64,000 bases of DNA, from positions 248,001 to 312,000 of the forward strand of contig JBAOHO010000008.1 in assembly GCA_037045355.1 (NCBI GenBank), read 5' to 3'. Both the position numbers and the translations under genes were made by a program. The stretch is from Candidatus Nanopelagicales bacterium (GTDB lineage Bacteria; Actinomycetota; Actinomycetes; S36-B12; GCA-2699445). The notes beneath the pieces were generated by a model that saw only the letters and a program-made list of their open reading frames with translations, had not been told where the DNA came from and did not search any database. Below are positions 7,689-15,501 of this stretch, in pieces; position 1 is the first letter of the stretch; the number at the start of each line of letters is the position of its first letter.

Positions 7689-8216
7689 ATGGCCGATACC
7701 GCCGACATCATCCGTGCCTACCTCGGCGACACAGGCCTCGACTTCGAGGAGCCCGATCCAGGAACCTTCGTCGTCCAGCTCCCCGGTGAGACGAAGTTGC
7801 GCACTACGGTCTCTGTTCGTGTCGGCAACCACTCCGTGAGTATCAACGCGTTCGTTGCCCGCCATCCCGACGAGAATCTGGCGGAGGTCTACCGCTGGCT
7901 GCTGGAACGTAACGCGAGGATGTTCGGTATTGCCTACAGCGTCGATCATCTGGGCGACATCTACCTCGTCGGAAGGCTGCCGCTGGAATCGCTCACGACA
8001 CAACGCCTCGATCAGGCGTTCGGGTCGGTCCTGGCACACGCAGACGGTGACTTCAACACGATCCTGGAGAAGGGATTCGCGGGGGCGATCGCTGCGGAAT
8101 GGCGCTGGCGTCTCGCGCGCGGCGAATCCACCCGCAATTTGGAGGCGTTCCGCCACCTTGCCCCTGAGGAGATATCTCCCCTGACCCCTAGAAGTAGATG
8201 TCTGCCTCCTGAGTAG
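7689..8216 (+). CDS. YbjN domain protein
   Basis: A 175-residue cytosolic protein of the YbjN family (alpha/beta fold related to type III secretion chaperones), whose role is unknown. Recognisable features are EVYRWLLERNARM and YSVDHLGDIYLVGRLPLE. The same family member sits between mshA and the phosphoglycerate mutase gene in mycobacteria. The last 16 residues (EISPLTPRSRCLPPE) run into repeat-like DNA and may be a recent extension of the reading frame. The start has GAGGTGAGGG just upstream. Confidence 0.85.
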   Translation: MADTADIIRAYLGDTGLDFEEPDPGTFVVQLPGETKLRTTVSVRVGNHSVSINAFVARHPDENLAEVYRWLLERNARMFGIAYSVDHLGDIYLVGRLPLESLTTQRLDQAFGSVLAHADGDFNTILEKGFAGAIAAEWRWRLARGESTRNLEAFRHLAPEEISPLTPRSRCLPPE

Positions 8217-8241
8217 ATGCCGCCATTCCCACATTGGTGAG

Positions 8242-8309
8242 GTGGGCCCCTGAGTAGGCACGGTCCGAGGCGCCAGAGCAGGCGCGATGTGGGCCCCTGA
8301 TGAGGCACG
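8242..8309. repeat. 21-bp direct repeat, two copies, upstream of gpmA
   Basis: GTGGGCCCCTGAGTAGGCACG at 8242-8262 recurs at 8289-8309 with a two-base rearrangement (GTGGGCCCCTGATGAGGCACG). It lies in the 100-bp gap before gpmA. It could be duplicated promoter or leader DNA; no role is evident. Confidence 0.75.
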
Positions 8310-8318
8310 ATAGGAGCC

Positions 8319-9074
8319 ATGAGTTCCCCCATGACCTTGATCCTGCTCCGCCACGGGCAGAGCGAATGGAACGCGCAGAATCTGTTCACCGGGTGGGTCG
8401 ACGTCGACCTGACCGAGCAAGGACGCGCCGAAGCCGAACGCGGTGGTGCCATGTTGGCCGAGCAGGGAATCCTGCCCGACGTGCTCCACACCTCGTTGCT
8501 CGAGCGCGCGATCCGCACCGCAGAGATGGCGCTGCATTCCGCCGGTCGATCGTGGATCCCGGTGCGCCGGCATTGGCGCCTCAACGAGCGCCACTACGGT
8601 GCGCTGCAGGGCAAGAACAAGGCCGAGGTGCTGGCTCAGTACGGCGAAGAGCAGTTCATGCTGTGGCGGCGCTCCTATGACACCCCGCCACCGCCGATCG
8701 ATCCGAACGACGAGTGGGCGCAGACGTCGGACCCCAGGTATGCGCAGTTGGCACCCGAACAGATGCCCGCCTCGGAATGCCTCAAGGACGTCGTCGGGCG
8801 GATGCTGCCCTACTGGTACGACGCCATCGTTCCCGACCTGCGCGCTGGCCGTACTGTGCTGGTCACCGCTCACGGCAACTCGCTCCGGGCGCTCGTCAAG
8901 CACCTGGACGGCATCAGCGAGGACGACATTGTCGGTCTCAACATCCCGACCGGCATCCCCCTGCTCTACCGCCTGGATCAGAACCTCACCCCCATGGTCG
9001 CCGGAGGCGAATACCTCGACCCTGCCGCAGCCGAGCAGGCGGCGGCCGCCGTTGCCGCACAAGGTAAGGCGTGA
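8319..9074 (+). CDS. gpmA: 2,3-bisphosphoglycerate-dependent phosphoglycerate mutase
   Basis: This glycolytic enzyme interconverts 3- and 2-phosphoglycerate. The 251-residue sequence has the histidine-phosphatase motif LLRHGQSEWN (phospho-acceptor His12), LFTGWVDVDLTEQG, HYGALQGKNKAE and the second catalytic histidine in VTAHGNSLRALVKHLDG. Length and motifs are those of dPGM. ATG 8319 has AGGAG only two bases away, so ATG 8331 is an alternative start. It overlaps larE by four bases (GTGA), implying coupling. Confidence 0.95.
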   Translation: MSSPMTLILLRHGQSEWNAQNLFTGWVDVDLTEQGRAEAERGGAMLAEQGILPDVLHTSLLERAIRTAEMALHSAGRSWIPVRRHWRLNERHYGALQGKNKAEVLAQYGEEQFMLWRRSYDTPPPPIDPNDEWAQTSDPRYAQLAPEQMPASECLKDVVGRMLPYWYDAIVPDLRAGRTVLVTAHGNSLRALVKHLDGISEDDIVGLNIPTGIPLLYRLDQNLTPMVAGGEYLDPAAAEQAAAAVAAQGKA

Positions 9075-9859
9075 GCGACGAACAACTGTCTGACCGCCTG
9101 CGCGACCTCGATCGCCGGCTGACGCGACTGGGCCCCACGATCGTCGCGTTCAGCGGTGGCGCCGACTCGGCCTTCTTGGTCGCCGCGGCTGCCCGGGCGC
9201 TCGGCCCCGACCAAGTGCTGGCCGTCACGTCGACCAGCGCCTCATTGGCAAGCGGCGAATGGGCTGGCGCCCATCAGTTCGCCACATCACTCGGCGTCGA
9301 ACACGTCGCCGTCGTCACCGACGAGATGACCCGCACCTCCTACAGGGCCAACGGACCCGATCGCTGTTATCACTGCAAGTCCGCACTCGGCGACCTGCTG
9401 CTGGACCTCGCCCGACAGCGGGGACTGCCTTCGATCGCTTATGGGACCAATGCCGACGATCTCGCTGAGTTCCATCGTCCCGGTCTGCGCGCTGCCCGTG
9501 AGCGACGTGTCGCCACGCCCCTGGCCGATGCCGGGTTCACGAAGCAGGATGTCCGCACAACCTCGCGTGCCTGGGGACTGCCCACCTGGGACAAGCCGCA
9601 AGCCGCCTGCCTGGCCAGCCGCGTCGCGTACGGCGTGGAGGTCGACCCCGAGCGTCTCGCGCGGGTTGATCGCGCCGAGACCGCCGTCAGGTCGGAGTTG
9701 GCTCGGTGGGGGATCCCGGTGGTCAACCTGCGGGTCCGGGACCTCGGAGACCGGGCCCGGATCGAGGTGGACCGCGAGCATGTGGCCGCAGTCCGTGAAT
9801 GCGTCGTCGGCTGTCGCGGTGGTGGTGGCCGCCGGTTTCCGGACCGCGGAGGTCGATGA
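9071..9859 (+). CDS. larE: LarE-type sacrificial sulfur transferase, C-terminus frameshifted
   Basis: LarE converts the carboxylates of pyridinium-dicarboxylate mononucleotide to thiocarboxylates for the nickel-pincer cofactor. The protein has the PP-loop SGGADS (28-33), GPDRCYHCK, GTNADD and KPQAACLASR, whose Cys179 is the probable sacrificial cysteine. The frame ends with an unlikely Gly/Arg tail after about residue 247. From about 9810 to 9947 another frame reads VVAAGFRTAEVDDRGFRSGAMNE, which is the normal LarE C-terminus. A one-base indel near 9800-9830 is therefore likely and the intact gene would end at 9947. No larB or larC is in the window. The GTG start overlaps gpmA. Confidence 0.88.
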   Translation: MSDEQLSDRLRDLDRRLTRLGPTIVAFSGGADSAFLVAAAARALGPDQVLAVTSTSASLASGEWAGAHQFATSLGVEHVAVVTDEMTRTSYRANGPDRCYHCKSALGDLLLDLARQRGLPSIAYGTNADDLAEFHRPGLRAARERRVATPLADAGFTKQDVRTTSRAWGLPTWDKPQAACLASRVAYGVEVDPERLARVDRAETAVRSELARWGIPVVNLRVRDLGDRARIEVDREHVAAVRECVVGCRGGGGRRFPDRGGR

Positions 9860-9944
9860 CCGGGGATTTCGCAGCGGTGCCATGAACGAGGTACTCGGAT
9901 CTGGTGACCTCGCGCGAAGTTCGTGGGATCTGCCGCTGGTGGAC

Positions 9945-9950
9945 TAGCCT
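9945..9950 (+). promoter_or_regulatory. Candidate -10 box of the cold-shock gene (TAGCCT)
   Basis: TAGCCT matches the -10 sequence seen before several other genes here. It would give a leader of about 75-80 bases before the cspB GTG, plausible for a cold-shock mRNA. No -35 is recognised. Confidence 0.35.
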
Positions 9951-10033
9951 GGGGCCCTCACGAGTGTGGGGGATCCCTCATGACTGTGGGGAGCTCCCTC
10001 ATCAGTGCGAGGGGACGAGTACGAGGAGACAAT

Positions 10034-10417
10034 GTGCCGACCGGGCGGGTCAGATTCTGGAATGACGAGAAGGGCTTCGGTTTTCTGACGACCGATGACG
10101 GGGAGGACGTTTTTGTCCACGTGTCCGCTCTTCCCGGCGGCACGTCGACGCTGAGCCCTGGGACCAAGGTGGACTTCAGCGTGGCCGAAGGCCGCAAGGG
10201 CCGGCAAGCGTTGTCCGTCACCATCGTCGAAGCCCCCAAGTCCGTGGTCAAGGCGAAGCGGCGCCCCCCGGCGCAACTCGCGGAAATCCTGCAGGACGTC
10301 TCGAAACGCCTTGACGACATCGCGGTGGGCCTCGATCGGGGTCACTACCCTGACGATGCCACCGCGCGCACCACCGCCAAGGTTCTGCGTGCGATCGCCG
10401 ACGATCTGGACGTCTGA
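10034..10417 (+). CDS. cspB: Cold-shock domain protein with C-terminal extension (CspB-like)
   Basis: A 127-residue single-stranded nucleic-acid-binding protein. The cold-shock domain (about 1-68) has the RNP1-like KGFGFLTT and RNP2-like DVFVHVS. A basic linker (VVKAKRRPP) and a helical tail of about 45 residues follow, as in actinobacterial CspB. The GTG at 10034 has GAGGAGA upstream. An in-frame extension back to 9923 overlaps the larE tail and is not supported. The protein probably acts as an RNA chaperone. Confidence 0.88.
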   Translation: MPTGRVRFWNDEKGFGFLTTDDGEDVFVHVSALPGGTSTLSPGTKVDFSVAEGRKGRQALSVTIVEAPKSVVKAKRRPPAQLAEILQDVSKRLDDIAVGLDRGHYPDDATARTTAKVLRAIADDLDV

Positions 10418-10440
10418 CCGATCGTCACGCCGCCCGGGGC

Positions 10441-10905
10441 TCACCCGGCGTTGGGCTGGAGCCCCACGATCCAGACCCCACGGATCTTGGTGTTCTGGCC
10501 GGCGATGATCTGCATCGGCAGTTGCTCAGTGCCCAGTTGACTGGGCAGATCCGGCAGGGTGAAGCGGAAGTACGTGGTGGTCAGTGGGGTCTCGATCAGT
10601 TTCTGGCCCCCGATGGAGATCGTCCAGCCCGACTCCGCGACGACCGGGTCGACGCTGACTCCGACGGTATCGCCGGGAGTGACGCTCAGATTCTGGATCC
10701 CCCCCGTCGGCTGACCCTGCAGGATCTCCTGGGCGCATTCGCCCGGGGTCAACTGATCGGACTCGAATGCCCAGCACAACGCCTCGCTGCGAACGCTGGC
10801 CGGACCGCTGAACACCGAAACACCGGGCGGCGGCTTCTCGCAGGCGGTCAACGTCATCGCAGCCCCGGCGAGAGCAACGAGACCGAGTACTTGTGCGCGA
10901 CGCAT
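10441..10905 (-). CDS. Predicted lipoprotein, unknown function
   Basis: A 154-residue protein with a signal peptide and lipobox (AMTLTAC), so it is probably anchored outside the membrane. The rest is predicted beta-rich (VTPGDTVGVSVDPVV, YFRFTLPDLPSQ) with a Cys pair (LCWAF, GECAQ) that might form a disulfide. The ATG at 10905 has AGGAGG three to four bases upstream. It lies convergent to the cold-shock gene and upstream of no obvious partner. I cannot assign a family with confidence; similar lipoproteins occur near DUF3027 genes in actinobacteria. Confidence 0.75.
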   Translation of the reverse strand: MRRAQVLGLVALAGAAMTLTACEKPPPGVSVFSGPASVRSEALCWAFESDQLTPGECAQEILQGQPTGGIQNLSVTPGDTVGVSVDPVVAESGWTISIGGQKLIETPLTTTYFRFTLPDLPSQLGTEQLPMQIIAGQNTKIRGVWIVGLQPNAG

Positions 10906-10931
10906 GGCCCCTCCTGGACGATTCGGGATCA

Positions 10932-10937
10932 AGGCTA
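10932..10937 (-). promoter_or_regulatory. Candidate -10 box of the lipoprotein gene (TAGCCT)
   Basis: TAGCCT lies 26 bases upstream of the ATG at 10905, allowing a short leader that holds the AGGAGG site. It has the same hexamer as in front of mrp and the gene at 18695. Confidence 0.4.
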
Positions 10938-10967
10938 GTGTCCCGGACGACAGACGCCGACGGGTGG

Positions 10968-11828
10968 TCAGGAGTGACCCATGTCGAGTTCGTCGACCAT
11001 GTGGTCATCGACCACCGAGATGGTTCGGACCGTGCGCACTGCCGTGGCGGCGTCCTCGGAGTGCCCGCCGCATCCGTGGTCGAAGGACACGGTGCGCCCA
11101 TCGGCCGGTGACAGCATGTTCGTGCACACGCCGAACATCTGTCCGAGCGGCCCTCCGATCGTCAACATCCAACCGCAGGTCCGGCAGGGACCGGGAGCGG
11201 CCTTGGCCAATGGGCTGCGCGGACCGTGCTCACCCGCATACCAGCGCGACGCCGCAGACTCGCGCCCGAATGGTGACGGGACCCGCTTGCGGCCGAGTCC
11301 GGGTTCCCAGTTGACGGGGTGGAGCGGTCCGGGGTCGAGTTCGCCTGCGAGGTCATCTGCACCGCTCCAGCCCGGAGCCAGTCGCGCCTCGTCGGCGGCG
11401 GTGGGCACTACGGTGCCAGGACTCAGATCACCTGGCTGCAGACGCTGCGCCCACGGGACCCAGGGCGGTGCCACGAGCGAAGCCGGCCCGGTGGCCAGGG
11501 TCACCTCGTTGATCGTCACGGAACGTGAGCGTTTGGCGCGAACGACGCTGACGTGCCACTCCCATCCCGGATATCCCGGCAGGGTGCAGGCGAACCGGTG
11601 GGCGACGACCCGGTCGGCGACCGCCGTGGCGCCCAGGTGGGCCCCGACAGCCTCGGGCCCGTGATCGGCCAGCACCGCCTGCCAGGCGTCCTCGGTGGCA
11701 GCGGCGCAGATGGGGTCCGGTGTGACCGGTTCCGTGGCGCGCACGACTGTCGACCGCGAGGCCGGCGGGAGGGCTGCCTGGGGGGCTCCCGGGGAGCCTG
11801 ACGGCAGAGCCGAGAGGGGGGTGGACAT
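10968..11828 (-). CDS. DUF3027 family protein
   Basis: A 286-residue cytosolic protein of the actinobacterial DUF3027 family, function unknown. Typical segments are WVPWAQRLQPGDLSPG, RESAASRWYAGEHGPRSP, CRTCGWMLTIGGPLGQMFGVC and the ending DGRTVSFDHGCGGHSE. Three conserved cysteines and a histidine near the C-terminus could bind a metal. ATG 11828 follows GGAGA at a fair distance; ATG 11846 is an alternative. It is the third gene of a probable operon after ideR and the CsoR-like gene. Confidence 0.85.
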   Translation of the reverse strand: MSTPLSALPSGSPGAPQAALPPASRSTVVRATEPVTPDPICAAATEDAWQAVLADHGPEAVGAHLGATAVADRVVAHRFACTLPGYPGWEWHVSVVRAKRSRSVTINEVTLATGPASLVAPPWVPWAQRLQPGDLSPGTVVPTAADEARLAPGWSGADDLAGELDPGPLHPVNWEPGLGRKRVPSPFGRESAASRWYAGEHGPRSPLAKAAPGPCRTCGWMLTIGGPLGQMFGVCTNMLSPADGRTVSFDHGCGGHSEDAATAVRTVRTISVVDDHMVDELDMGHS

Positions 11829-11845
11829 GGGGTCAGTGTCTCCCA

Positions 11846-12115
11846 TCACGACAGGCTCAGGAACAGTTTCTCGAGCTGCTCGGCCGTCATCGGGGGGTCT
11901 TCGCCGCGGGCAGCGGCCACCGCGCACTGCTGCAGCCCGTCGCTGATGACCCGCAGCCCGGCCCGGTCCAGGGCGCGGCTGGCGGCAGCCATCTGGGTGA
12001 CGACCTCGGCGCAGTCCCGACCGTCCTCGATCATCGCGATGATGCCCGCGACCTGCCCGTGGATGCGCTTGAGTCGATTGGTGACTTCCTGTTGGCAACT
12101 GTCGTCCAACTGCAT
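11846..12115 (-). CDS. CsoR/FrmR-family repressor lacking the copper-ligand histidine
   Basis: An 89-residue all-helical regulator of the CsoR/RcnR/FrmR family (RLKRIHGQVAGIIAMIEDGRDC). Copper sensors use Cys-His-Cys. Here Cys35 and Cys64 are present, but the histidine position four residues before Cys64 is Gly60. The pattern is closer to persulfide-sensing CstR-type members, though Cys7 is a further possible ligand. The ATG shares one base with the ideR stop (TGATG), so the two are translationally coupled. The effector is not known from sequence. No copper ATPase, rhodanese or formaldehyde gene is adjacent. Confidence 0.85.
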   Translation of the reverse strand: MQLDDSCQQEVTNRLKRIHGQVAGIIAMIEDGRDCAEVVTQMAAASRALDRAGLRVISDGLQQCAVAAARGEDPPMTAEQLEKLFLSLS

Positions 12116-12858
12116 CAGATGCCTCCTTCTGGATCCTGGGATCCCTCGTCACGAGCCTCTGGGTCTTCGCGGGTAGGGCGCACCCAGACGTGAGCTGCGA
12201 CATCCGCCGCGATCTCCGTGTACTCCCCGCCGCTGCCCACTTGGACGCTGCCGTCGGCCCGGCGCCGACATTTCACCGCGGCACCCATACGGACCCCGGC
12301 GCGACGGAACGCGGCGATCCCGGCTTCGTCGGCTTGGACGGTCTCTCCGATCCGCAGCACGACGGCGTAGCCGACATCGTCGGCAGCAGCCGCCAGCAGG
12401 GTTACGCCTTCCTGACGCGTGACGGGTGCGTCAGGTGCCGCGTCGAGTTCCTCCAGGGCGGGGATGGGGTTGCCGAAGGGCGAGAGTGTGGGGTAGCCCA
12501 ACAAGTCCAGTAGCCGCCGCTCCACCTCATCGCTCATCACGTGCTCCCAGCGGCAGGCCTCTGCATGCACCTGGTCCCATTCGAGTTTGAGGACATCGAC
12601 CAGCATGCATTCCGCCAGCCGGTGCTTGCGCATGACGCGCGCCGCCATGGAACGTCCGATCGGACTGAGTTGGATGATGCGGTTGTCGTCCACGCTGAGC
12701 AACCCGTCGCGCTCCATCCGCGCCACCGTCTGGGAGACGGTGGGGCCACTTTGGCGCAGCCGCTCGGCGATCCGCGCTCGCATGGGTGGCGTTCCTTCCT
12801 CCTCGAGTTCGAACACCGTGCGCAGGTACATCTCGGTCGTATCGATGAGTTCACTCAC
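12115..12858 (-). CDS. ideR: IdeR/DtxR iron-dependent repressor
   Basis: Fe(II)-dependent repressor of iron uptake genes. With the GTG at 12858 as start, the 247-residue protein aligns residue for residue with IdeR at the metal sites: Met10 in TTEMYLRT, and Cys/Glu/His in HAEACRWEHVMS. It has the winged-helix DNA-binding domain (1-70), the dimerisation domain (to about 140) and an SH3/FeoA-like C-terminal domain. AGGAGG lies five bases upstream of the GTG. It heads an operon with the CsoR-like and DUF3027 genes. Confidence 0.93.
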   Translation of the reverse strand: MSELIDTTEMYLRTVFELEEEGTPPMRARIAERLRQSGPTVSQTVARMERDGLLSVDDNRIIQLSPIGRSMAARVMRKHRLAECMLVDVLKLEWDQVHAEACRWEHVMSDEVERRLLDLLGYPTLSPFGNPIPALEELDAAPDAPVTRQEGVTLLAAAADDVGYAVVLRIGETVQADEAGIAAFRRAGVRMGAAVKCRRRADGSVQVGSGGEYTEIAADVAAHVWVRPTREDPEARDEGSQDPEGGI

Positions 12859-12960
12859 GATCGCCTCCTGTCCCGCATCGCACCAGTGTCCCCCACAACG
12901 GCCGTGCCGTGCACCCGGCTCGCGTGAGCCGCCGGGGGTGCCGAGGCGTCCCGTCACACG

Positions 12961-12966
12961 TACCGT
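12961..12966 (+). promoter_or_regulatory. Leaderless -10 box of phr (TACCGT)
   Basis: TACCGT ends six bases before the photolyase ATG and there is no Shine-Dalgarno, the arrangement expected for transcription starting at the A of ATG. Confidence 0.55.
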
Positions 12967-12972
12967 GGCGAC

Positions 12973-14310
12973 ATGCCCGTCATCGTGTGGTTGCGCCGGG
13001 ACCTGCGCTTGTCGGACCACGGAGCGTTCGCGGCCGCGGGGGACCAACCCGTCATCGCCGTCTTTGTCCTGGATCCGCGCCTGCTCGATCGCGCGGGTCC
13101 TGTGCGTCGCACGTACCTGTTCGCATCCTTGCGCTCGTTGGATGCCGAGATCCGCGGTCGCGGCGGCGAAGGACTGCTGGTGCTGACGGGAGATCCGGTC
13201 ACCGTCCTGCCCAGCCTCGCAGCGCGGACCGGCAGTCCCACCGTTTTCGTCACGGGTGACTATGCGCCTTTCGGGGTGCGCCGCGATGCGGCGGTCGCGC
13301 GCGCGCTGTCCGACATCGGAGTCACGATGACTGCGGCGGACTCGCCGTATCTCCACCCCCCTGGAACGGTCACCAAAGTCGATGGCGAGCCGTTCTCGGT
13401 GTTCACGCCGTACTACCGCACCTGGGCGCGGTTGCCGGTCCCGGCTGCGTTCCACTGCGCGCCGCACATCACCCGACCGCTGACCGGTGACCCGATCCCG
13501 CATTCGGACTCCGAGTCGGGGGGAGTAGCCGAGGGTCGAGCGGGCGAGTTGGCTGCGCAACAACTGCTCGACCGATTCCTGGGCGGGCCACTGGACCGAT
13601 ACGACGACGACCGAAACCGGACCGACCTCGCTGGAACGAGCGGGCTGAGCGCCGCTTTGCACTTCGGGGAGATCCACCCCCGATCCGTAGTGGCTGCCGC
13701 AGGTCCCGGTGGAGGATACGTGCGGCAGTTGTGCTGGCGGGACTTCTACGCCGATGTGCTGTTTCGTCACCCGCAGGCTGCGTGGCGCAACGTCGATCCC
13801 CGGTTCGATGCTCTGCCGTGGCAGGACGACGACACGGTCTTCGCTGCCTGGTGTGAAGGTCGGACGGGGTACCCCATGGTCGATGCCGGGATGCGCCAAC
13901 TACGGGACACCGGATGGATGCACAACCGCACTCGCATGGTTGTCGCGTCCTTCCTGACCAAGGATCTGCTCATCCCCTGGCAGCGGGGGGCGCGATTTTT
14001 CCTGGATCACCTGCGCGACGGTGACGTGGCCAACAACAGTCTCGGCTGGCAGTGGACTGCCGGCACCGGAATGGACCCCGCGCCCTACTACCGCGTGTTC
14101 AACCCTGTGCTCCAAGGCCTCAAGTTCGATCCGAACGGAGACTACGTGCGCGAGTTCATCCCAGAACTGCGCCATTTGCCCGGGGCGGCGGTCCACGAGC
14201 CCTGGGATCAGCCCGACGGCTACGCCGGTGGCTACCCGGACCGCATCGTCGACCACGCGGCCGCCCGGAAGTCAGCTCTTGCAGCCTACGAACTGGTCAA
14301 AGCGCACTGA
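12973..14310 (+). CDS. phr: Deoxyribodipyrimidine photolyase (DNA photorepair)
   Basis: Light-dependent repair enzyme for cyclobutane pyrimidine dimers, 445 residues. The N-terminal antenna-binding domain starts MPVIVWLRRDLRLSDH. The FAD-binding domain carries LCWRDFYADVLFRHP, GRTGYPMVDAGMRQLRDTGWMHNR, MVVASFLTKDLLIPWQ and DVANNSLGWQW, the class I CPD photolyase signatures. The C-terminus has YVREFIPELRHLP. It is transcribed away from ideR, with a leaderless-type promoter. Confidence 0.94.
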   Translation: MPVIVWLRRDLRLSDHGAFAAAGDQPVIAVFVLDPRLLDRAGPVRRTYLFASLRSLDAEIRGRGGEGLLVLTGDPVTVLPSLAARTGSPTVFVTGDYAPFGVRRDAAVARALSDIGVTMTAADSPYLHPPGTVTKVDGEPFSVFTPYYRTWARLPVPAAFHCAPHITRPLTGDPIPHSDSESGGVAEGRAGELAAQQLLDRFLGGPLDRYDDDRNRTDLAGTSGLSAALHFGEIHPRSVVAAAGPGGGYVRQLCWRDFYADVLFRHPQAAWRNVDPRFDALPWQDDDTVFAAWCEGRTGYPMVDAGMRQLRDTGWMHNRTRMVVASFLTKDLLIPWQRGARFFLDHLRDGDVANNSLGWQWTAGTGMDPAPYYRVFNPVLQGLKFDPNGDYVREFIPELRHLPGAAVHEPWDQPDGYAGGYPDRIVDHAAARKSALAAYELVKAH

Positions 14311-14359
14311 TCCGCGCGGCGTCCGGCTTCCGCGATCCTGGGGTGACACACTGGCCGCC

Positions 14360-15151
14360 GTGTTGGCAATTTCCGTCGTGGCGCTCAAGGGCGGTGTCGG
14401 CAAGACGACGGTCACCCTGGGAATGGCCGAGGCCGCCCAGCGCCGGGGTCTGCGGGTGCTAGTCGTCGATCTCGATCCACAGGCCAACGCCACGCTGGGG
14501 CTGAACCCGGAAGTCATCCGGTTCACGACCGGGGATGTCCTGGCCGATGCCCGTGATGGCATCGCCGCCGACGCCATCACGGTGAGTGGCTGGGGCGATG
14601 GTGTCGACCTGATCGCCGCCGAACCCTCGCTCGAGCACCGCAACCGCCCAGGGGGTTCGGGTTCGGCCCTGCGCCTGCGCAGGGCGCTGCGAGGCGTCGC
14701 CGATGGATACGATCTGGTGTTGCTCGACAGCCCTCCATCGCTGGGTGAGATCACACGCAACGGCCTGGCTGCCGCAACTCACGCCGTCGTCGTGACCGAA
14801 CCTGGCTACTTCGCACTGAAGGGGGCCGAACAGGCGCTCGACGCGGTCACCGTCGTCCGGGACAACACCAATCTGCGTTTGCGGGCGCTGGGGATCGTGG
14901 TCAACCGGATGCGGGGCACACTGGCCGAACACAAATACCGCTATGCCGAGATCGCCGACGCCTACCCGGACTTGCTCATCGAGCCGGCCATCCCCGAGCG
15001 GTCGTTGATCCAACGCGCCGAAGGTGCCGGTGTGCCGTTCCGCGCCCTCGGGCGCTCAGGAGTCGGCGTCGGACAGATCTTCGACCGCGCATTCGCCGAG
15101 GTCTACAGCCGGGCCACCAGCAACCCACGACGGTCAGGAGCCGCCAAGTGA
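14360..15151 (+). CDS. Orphan ParA/Soj-family ATPase
   Basis: A 263-residue deviant Walker ATPase with KGGVGKTTV (residues 10-18), VVDLDPQANATLGL and LLDSPPSLGEITRNGL. ParA ATPases bind DNA or membranes as ATP-sandwich dimers and position cargo. It sits outside the chromosomal parAB context and overlaps a ribbon-helix-helix gene by four bases, so the two probably form a pair. The start is GTG 14360, seven bases after a CACACT box that weakly resembles the leaderless promoters here. The cargo is unknown; plasmid partition is unlikely given the housekeeping neighbours. Confidence 0.88.
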   Translation: MLAISVVALKGGVGKTTVTLGMAEAAQRRGLRVLVVDLDPQANATLGLNPEVIRFTTGDVLADARDGIAADAITVSGWGDGVDLIAAEPSLEHRNRPGGSGSALRLRRALRGVADGYDLVLLDSPPSLGEITRNGLAAATHAVVVTEPGYFALKGAEQALDAVTVVRDNTNLRLRALGIVVNRMRGTLAEHKYRYAEIADAYPDLLIEPAIPERSLIQRAEGAGVPFRALGRSGVGVGQIFDRAFAEVYSRATSNPRRSGAAK

Positions 15152-15501
15152 AACCGCAACCACGCCCCGCACTCAAGCGTGCCGAGGACGCCGACCTACA
15201 TCCCGCGCTGACGGTCGCGCCCACTCAGATGCCCGTGCCGCGCGGCAAGGAGTCTGCCGGCGACACGGTGACCCTCGTCCCCCCGGGCAAGCCCAGCGAC
15301 CGGAAATTGCGCGCTCCGGGGCATGCAACCTCCGATGTCCTGCGTCGGGGGAAATCCGCCAAGAAGGCCCGGCTCGACGTCAAGATCCCCAAAACGTTGC
15401 GCAAGCAGGTCAAGCAGGTGGCCAAGCATTCCGGTGCGTCCGTCGACGACATCGTCGCGAGGGCCTTGGCGGATTGGCTGGGTGACCCACGGCGATGGTG
15501 A
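15148..15501 (+). CDS. Small basic protein with C-terminal ribbon-helix-helix-like domain
   Basis: 117 residues. The first 70 are Pro/Lys/Arg-rich and probably disordered. The last 45 (KARLDVKIPKTLRKQVKQVAKHSG then ASVDDIVARALADWLG) look like a ribbon-helix-helix DNA-binding unit. The GTG start overlaps the ParA stop (GTGA) and its end overlaps pdxH by seven bases, giving a tight parA-RHH-pdxH run. By analogy with ParA partners it may be a DNA- or cargo-binding adaptor with the basic tail contacting ParA; this is inference. Confidence 0.75.
   Translation: MKPQPRPALKRAEDADLHPALTVAPTQMPVPRGKESAGDTVTLVPPGKPSDRKLRAPGHATSDVLRRGKSAKKARLDVKIPKTLRKQVKQVAKHSGASVDDIVARALADWLGDPRRW

Noticed and set aside
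11829..12203. N-terminal extension of the DUF3027 frame
   Set aside because: It overlaps the CsoR-like and ideR genes out of frame; DUF3027 similarity starts at about 11828.
14360..15501. ParA plus RHH pair as a toxin-antitoxin or plasmid partition module
   Set aside because: No toxin ORF, no parS-like iteron and no plasmid or phage gene is nearby; the pair is embedded in metabolic genes.
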